A DNA stretch of 64,000 nucleotides from Sisyra terminalis (taxonomy: Eukaryota > Arthropoda > Insecta > Neuroptera > Sisyridae). The stretch's first letter is position 1; each line of letters begins with the position of its first letter. The notes under the pieces are model-generated. The model was not told the origin of the DNA and searched no databases. It saw only the letters and a list, made by a program, of their open reading frames with translations. Below, one piece after another: positions 58,111 to 64,000 of this stretch. Location: positions 23,374,001-23,438,000 of the forward strand of contig OY292278.1 in assembly GCA_958496175.1 (NCBI GenBank), written 5' to 3'. The translations under genes were made by a program, and so were the position numbers.

Positions 58111-59810
58111 AAAGTGATTATTTTAAGAACCATTTTTAAACTAAACTAAAAATACTCATGTTTTTTTTTCCAAATTGAGAATATAAGTTCATACTTCTAA
58201 AAATCATTTTTAAAATTGTGACAACCACCAAAATATCTACTCTTTTAAAAAGATGGTCTCCGTTTTCTTTTAGATTCTTTACGATCAAAACCTTGAAAAC
58301 CAGAAGTCAATACGATTTATATGCAGATAAATTGATTATTAATCAAACAGAGCTCTGCTTTTCTCACTGATTGTATCTAATCAAGTATAATAAACATTTG
58401 CATCGAATTGCACATTTGCAAAATTATGCAATTTCGGCTCCACATTCGACTCGAGCCATTTCCGTTGCGGAGGAAATTAATGTCGATTTTTCGATCAGAT
58501 CTGAGACGGCCTTGTCATGCATGATCATCCCACGCCCTCTATAATCATCAGAAAAATATCATAATAATAATAATAGCAGGGAAAAGTGGACGATCTGGAA
58601 AAACAAAAGATGTGAACCAATAATGGAGTGAGGAGTGGTTTAAGTGGGTACTTAGACTAAAAAACACAATCAAATGACGTTAATTGTTTTCTAGAAACGC
58701 AAAAATGAGTGATGGCTAATTATTCTCGCACGCGTCGTCATCTCGGGAATTGACTTGTCAAAAAATTAAAGGAGTTACAGACGGAAAAGTGTTTACAGAT
58801 GTTTAGGGATTTGATCGACGAGGAGGTCGACTCGTTCACGGTAAGATGATCCCGTTGGAGCAAACGGGACGGGTGTAGTTTGACATGGTCTGACATATTC
58901 AAATAAACGGCACACTTGATTTTCGTTTGATTTATTTTTGTTGTTTTTATGTATATATAGTACGGCATGGAATGGACTTACTTGCCGGAACTTAAGAACC
59001 AAACTATAACAAGTGCGGGAAATGAGCCACACAAGAACCGGGTGCTCCTATACAGAGATATAGAAGTCGTTAAAATATGGGACAACAATTCTAGTGCAAT
59101 AAAAAATGCTGATGAATTTTGAATAGAATTTACAATAATATTCGAAAAATTTATTTCATATAGACGAGCAAGAGAGATGGAAAATTGTGAAACTGATCAA
59201 AAGGATTTTATTTTTGTTTTATTTTTAATAAAGTAAATCTGAATACTTTTCGGCTTGATTATTTTCTTTGCTTTGTAGTTGGCGAATTTTTCTCTTTCAT
59301 TGAAGGGATTTTGGCTGTCGGGCAGAAAACGAAGTCAAGAGAAGTGAGGCCAGAAGTGGGAAGATTGAACTAAAAACAATTTTGATTTGGCCGAGAAGTG
59401 ATCAATCGTTGACGGAAAGTGTATTTACAATCGAAAATTTATGGCTCACTTTGTCATTTATCAGGCCGTTTGCTTTGACCTTTCATTTTAATAGATCATA
59501 CAAATAAACAGTAGGAGCTTACGGCCTCCTTAGCAATAAATTTTCGCCGAAATACATCCAAATATTTTTTTTTTCAAATTGATCGTTTATAAACTTATGC
59601 AAATTGTTTCGTAGAAATTGGTTACCACTTACTTTATTATTTTCTTAAAATAAATTTGAGTTTGTTACATTCAACTTGACTATTGGAAAATTAATGATTT
59701 TCTCAGTAATTTAACACTGTGATGACCATTATTGCTTTGCGAAAGAAACAAATATTTGCCTATTTCTTATGTTCCTTTGATATTAAAACTGAAAACTTTT
59801 TACCTGGTAA
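58111..59810. other. Intronic sequence with CG-richer islands
   Basis: Less AT-rich patches occur at 58430-58550 (ccgttgcggaggaaatta) and 58730-58880. Minus-strand open frames of 76-79 codons over the second patch are not recognisable. Both are candidate regulatory islands. Confidence 0.35.
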
Positions 59811-59982
59811 TTTTTTTAATTGTTGTTTATCGTCGCTTTATAATTGCTAAGGTCTTTAGCGACTCTAGAGTTAATCAAAATCCGAAATTAAGAAATATTG
59901 AAAACTTGCTCAATGCGAGGATCAAACCCAACACCTACCAGCTTCGGAACGGTTACCTAAACCACTCGGCCACCAGTGGGCT
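59811..59982 (-). mobile_element. tRNA-derived SINE, copy 10, with TSD
   Basis: A complete copy: T-rich tail side at 59811, body (cgtcgctttataattgctaa, gcgactctagagttaatcaa), B-box inverse (aggatcaaacccaacacc) and head end (accactcggccaccagtgg). The flanks tacctggtaatttt (59801) and tatctggtatttta (59984) form a TSD of about 11-14 bp, as expected for LINE-driven insertion. Confidence 0.9.
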
Positions 59983-59989
59983 TTATCTG

Positions 59990-60679
59990 GTATTTTATTT
60001 TTTAAATTACAAAAATTCACTTATGTTAGGCTAGAGGACATTTTAAGGTTCCTCAGTAAAAACGGAACCCTTACAACTTAGTCATACCATCTGACCGTAT
60101 AATTTTCCAAAACCATAGGTTAAACATAAAATTTGCAGTGCACATAAGCGTGTGGGGTATCATTAGATAGGTCTTGAAAAGTGATAATGAAGTAATCAAA
60201 AATTTTATCATTTAAACCAACCATTTATTAAACATCTAACTTTTCAATTACAAAGTGAAACTTATGGAAAAAAAAGATATAGAATAATTTAACTTAAACA
60301 TACCGTAAAGTGTAAACAATTTTTAGTTTGAATAAAATATAACATGTAGTTTTAGTAAAATGGAATACTTTCAAAAAAGTTGCAACTTTTTTAAATTTAT
60401 GTAGACATACTACTAAAATCCTTTTCAATGATATTAAGCAATTGTTTGTTTACATTGGTTTCAAGACAATCAAATAAAATTCTTATTTATGAATGAACTA
60501 GTTATTGCCTGTGAAATATTCTTAGCTATCGCTAACAACGATAAGCATATAAGAACGCAATTTATATTTATATCAAAGCTTTTTGGCATTTGTAGCAATT
60601 TTAATATTTCCACCATTTTATTATGAATATTTTTTATTACAAAATCTTTTTGGACAGTATTGAGAGACTTTTAGCACTA
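59990..60679. other. No recognisable gene, intronic
   Basis: The segment aaaaacggaacccttacaac at 60058 resembles a word found in many insect repeats, without a boundary. Otherwise AT-rich. Confidence 0.35.
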
Positions 60680-60800
60680 CTGAACATTACTAAAATCGAA
60701 ATGACAGTTGAGACAAATGATAACAGTGACTTATTCAAATTTTTCATACTTGAGACATATATATAAGCATGCATATATGCCTTTTCTTATTATTATATTG
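60680..60800 (-). repeat. Fragment of the 655-bp repeat unit
   Basis: The segment aaatcgaaatgacagttgag, followed by ttcaaatttttcatacttga and ccttttcttattattata, follows 55525-55675 of copy B in the same order. Confidence 0.6.
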
Positions 60801-63039
60801 ATTCAATGTATTAGAAGTACAAATAAATTGTGAGGGATTAGAAAGAAAATAGCGTAACTAGTATTAAATCGTTACTTATTATCTTTTAACTACTGTCATG
60901 TCAAAACGTTATCCTTTCCCTCAAAAATCATTATCTGCCATTTTGCTGAAGTGTTTACAACATAAAATTTAAAGAAAAGTGCAAATAACGGAGATCAATT
61001 GCAATTTGTAACATATGAAAAACATTTTCTTTCAATTAAACACTTAAAACACTATTTTGTTCCGGCGCTTTAAAAGTGGTAATTTTGGTACCGGCAAAGG
61101 GCCCCGGGCAGCACATGAAGATAAAGCAGTATATTGAAATGGATAATTCCATAAAATTTTATTTTAGGAAATCATGAATAATACATTCCTAAATAATAAA
61201 AAGAATTTAAAGGTATTTAACTTTTTACTAATTTTCTTGGGTAATGATGATAATAGAAGGCGGCAAATTTCTGATCGGCTACGAGTGGAAAAATCATACG
61301 CTACGTCATTGATTTTTTGCAAACTTTATTAAATATTTTTCCCTTGAAAAATAAAGAAGAAAATATGTTCACATTGAGGGAAAATCATTTTTATAATAAA
61401 ATACAAAAGTGCAAACACTTGATAATCGACAAAAAGTATTCTGGACTTTCTAGTGTAATAAAGAGCCATAATGGTCCAGGGAATAATCTTCTTTAATTCC
61501 ATATTTCATAAATCACCCATTATGAGCTTCGTACTTCATAAATTGTCACTTGGCGCTCATAAACTAGAGCTTTATTTAAAGATACTTTATCTGGAGTGAT
61601 TTAAAGTTCTTACAACTCTTAAAATTCGCACTTGTTTTCATACCGTCATATAGACCTATTAAATACAAATTACTGAACCGGAAAATCTTTAAGCTATAAA
61701 GTAATAGTACTAATAGGAAACATTAGGAATGTATTATGTCTATCGTAGAAGAGGTCTTAACGATACACGTGCCGATTTGTTTGTATATACTCGTTATATT
61801 TATTAAAAAAAATTAAACAAATTTTATTTTTATAATAATTTTACCTTGAATATCGTAAAAAATCGAGACATTTTCCCCAAACTTCTTACGAATATAAATC
61901 TACTCTAATTTAATTAGGTTTTTTTTTGTTAGCGGCTCAATTTTCAAGTGGATCAATTTTCATGATTTTCTTTTGATAAAATCAAATCAACCAGATATCA
62001 ATCGTTAAACCGTGTGAAAATCTTAACAATTTTTTTACAATTCCTCATTTTTATTTAATAATGTTGATTGAAATGTAATCGTTGTATAGGCCTGATTGGT
62101 GGTTTCATACTTAAGCTAGAATATCAAAACTATTATTAGAATTCGGCTCAGTATTGTACTGGTCGATAAAATTAGTACTTATTTTTTGGAAAAACTTAAC
62201 TAATAGCTTGTGCCCACGTATTCATTGAGTTCCTTGGAAAGAATAGACAAAAGCGTTGTCATTCATCACTTGATGATGAATGAAAATTTTGATGATTTGT
62301 ATAATATTAATAACACTTAAGTAATGGAATGAATCATTTTATTTTCAGATTAGAAAGAATTTTCTTTCAAATATTTTGATCTAAGATTACGATTGCATGT
62401 ATATATACGGAAAACTGAAATGAGGCATGCTACTTACACTATGCTACTTAAATTAAACAAGGCGAAATTTCCGTTGATGCATATAAGTTGTAGTTCACTG
62501 AAAATTTTTTGAGAAAAACGATTTTAAATATAATGAGAATTAGAATTATTCTTCATCTACTATATACCTCAGCTACACTACTTATACCAGTCAAATTTAT
62601 CGCTTAAAATGTACGATAGTTGGAGTTTAATGTTTTATATTACTGTAACAAAAAAAGCAAGAAAAACCGTACAAAATGTTTATTTGGAAATCTTATTTTC
62701 AGCAAAAGCAACTGTAGTCCTCTGTAACCGTTTTTCCTTATTAAAAGCATACCTAGTTGTATTCTTTGTAAAACAAAATTGAGGCCACACAATACTCTTT
62801 TTGAATCCAAGAGTAGATTGTAAGCAAAGAGTTTATTGAAGAACACAGTAACTCTTTAGGGGTGAAAACACACTTATACGTACATAGAGTTGTGTTTTAA
62901 TAAGGCAATAAATCAATCATTAAATGCATAATGTGGAGTCCAATTTAAAAATTGGGCGTTTAGCTTTGATCTTCTACTGTCTCATCTTCTACTTTACTAG
63001 TGAAGATTTTTAAATTTTCTTTTATTGTTTCTTTATGGT
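60800..63039. other. No recognisable gene, intronic
   Basis: AT-rich. The segments gggccccgggcagcacatg at 61100 and aaggcggcaaatttct at 61258 recall the subterminal motifs of the hAT family at 23949, so a decayed copy may lie around 61080-61270, without clear ends. Confidence 0.35.
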
Positions 63040-63163
63040 ATTTACTGTGGTATTTAGCGACTATAGGGTTAATAAAAATCCGTGAGTCGAGAAATATCAA
63101 AAATTGGCTCGATACGATATTTAAAACCAACTTCTACCAGTTGTGCAGCGGTCACCTATAGGC
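63040..63163 (-). mobile_element. tRNA-derived SINE, copy 11
   Basis: It contains tatttagcgactatagggtt, aataaaaatccgtgagtcga, gaaatatcaaaaattggctc and gcagcggtcacctataggc. The A-box part is shortened. Confidence 0.8.
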
Positions 63164-63169
63164 TTATTA

Positions 63170-64000
63170 GTTCCTTCAAGATTTATTAATTTATTATTTT
63201 TACACATTTTAGTTTCTGTGGTAACCAATAGAACCAAATAAAAACCAACTTCATTTGCAAATTCATGATTCATCAATTGGAATTATAAATTGATGAAGTG
63301 GCTTACTGTATCAAGAAGGAAAAATATGTGTTCTTTTATTTATTTTTTACATTGTTTTTCGTTATTAGGAAAATATACATTAAATTTATTTTCTTAAACT
63401 TACACCTATTATTCGATTCAGAAAATTTGATAAGAGAAGCTTTAGTTTTACTTAATAAGTCAAAGAAGCTACAGAACATGCACTTTCTATAAGAACTATT
63501 CTAAACGGAGAAGCTTTTTTTTCTTCAAAATTGTCTAAAGAATTATCCTTTGTTCAAAGAAATCCAAACTCTTATGCCATAAGCCACATATTATAACCAT
63601 TTTTTATTTTACAGATACCTCTATTTATGCAATAGTTATAAAAAGCGCTTTGGTAATCTTAGCAGTAATATTCACCAAACTGAATTCTTTTTTATTATGG
63701 TTTGTTTTCATGCTAAAAAGGAGCTTTCAGTTCAACCTCCATTGCTTTACCTTTCATTATCGGAATTATAATTATTGAAAAATTCATAATTTACAATACG
63801 CTTTTCAAAATTGATACTGTTTTCATCCCAAAATTGCCTTCAATTTAATTTAATTTTACATTTATTGAATTCTTGAGTTTTCGTTTAGTTCACTTGTTTA
63901 CAGCTTATCTAACTAAAAACTTTTTTTTTCCAAAATGAGTCGAAACCAATAAAGACATAAATTTTTGAAGATTTGGAATAATTAGTAACTTAAACTTCAC
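63170..64000. other. No recognisable gene, intronic
   Basis: AT-rich to the window end. A 64-codon Phe-rich open frame at 63298-63492 is not credible as a gene. Confidence 0.4.

Larger units (their letters stand above)
23839..64000 (+). other. Presumed first coding intron of the vein-like gene (runs past the window)
   Basis: It starts at the GTGAGC donor in phase 1. I read the rest of the window for an exon with Ig (C...W...C) or EGF (six-Cys) spacing on the plus strand and found none. An intron of at least 40 kb is therefore implied if the gene is intact. It is packed with transposons listed separately. A second gene within it, with small exons, cannot be excluded. Confidence 0.45.

Noticed and set aside
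23839..64000. Ig or EGF exon of the vein-like gene within the intron
   Set aside because: No plus-strand stretch with the six-Cys EGF spacing or an Ig C...W...C pattern next to splice sites was found by reading. A short or divergent exon could still have been missed.

Overview
The window looks like a piece of an AT-rich insect nuclear genome. Genes are split by introns and very sparse. Diverse DNA transposons, tRNA-derived SINEs and decayed non-LTR retrotransposons fill much of the space. The best-supported gene looks like insect vein, and an exon of the insect farnesoic-acid O-methyltransferase-like family is also present. A fly or midge is my guess, but the order cannot be fixed from the sequence.

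Layout. From 1 to 9 kb there is one farnesoic-acid-methyltransferase-like exon (938-1175), a processed HSP70 pseudogene split by a SINE, a LINE relic split by a hAT MITE with a perfect 8-bp target-site duplication (TSD), a 1.5-kb foldback element and a 3' end of a Jockey-type LINE. From 10.4 to 13 kb there is a deeply nested structure. Tandem ~325-bp repeats carry a 1.93-kb DNA transposon that retains a PHD-finger relic. That transposon holds a 95-bp-arm perfect palindrome, and the palindrome's right end holds a ~790-bp head-to-head dimer. From 14 to 20 kb there are more repeats, SINEs, LINE fragments and one weak exon candidate. From 21.2 to 22.8 kb there is a CG-richer promoter/5'UTR, followed by a large coding exon (22806-23838) that ends at a clear GTGAGC donor.

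The remaining ~40 kb is best read as the first coding intron of this gene. I recognise no immunoglobulin or EGF exon in it. It holds a 2-kb hAT, nested MITEs, a Tc1-like relic, SINE copies 4 to 11, a ~1-kb repeat present also in inverted orientation at 14 kb, large hairpins and a few GC-richer single-copy islands that could be enhancers.

I see no CRISPR array, rRNA, functional tRNA, operon or bacterial-type system. The most unusual structure is the nested palindromic complex at 10.4-13.0 kb. All family calls rest on reading motifs and repeat ends by eye. No alignment or database search was run.
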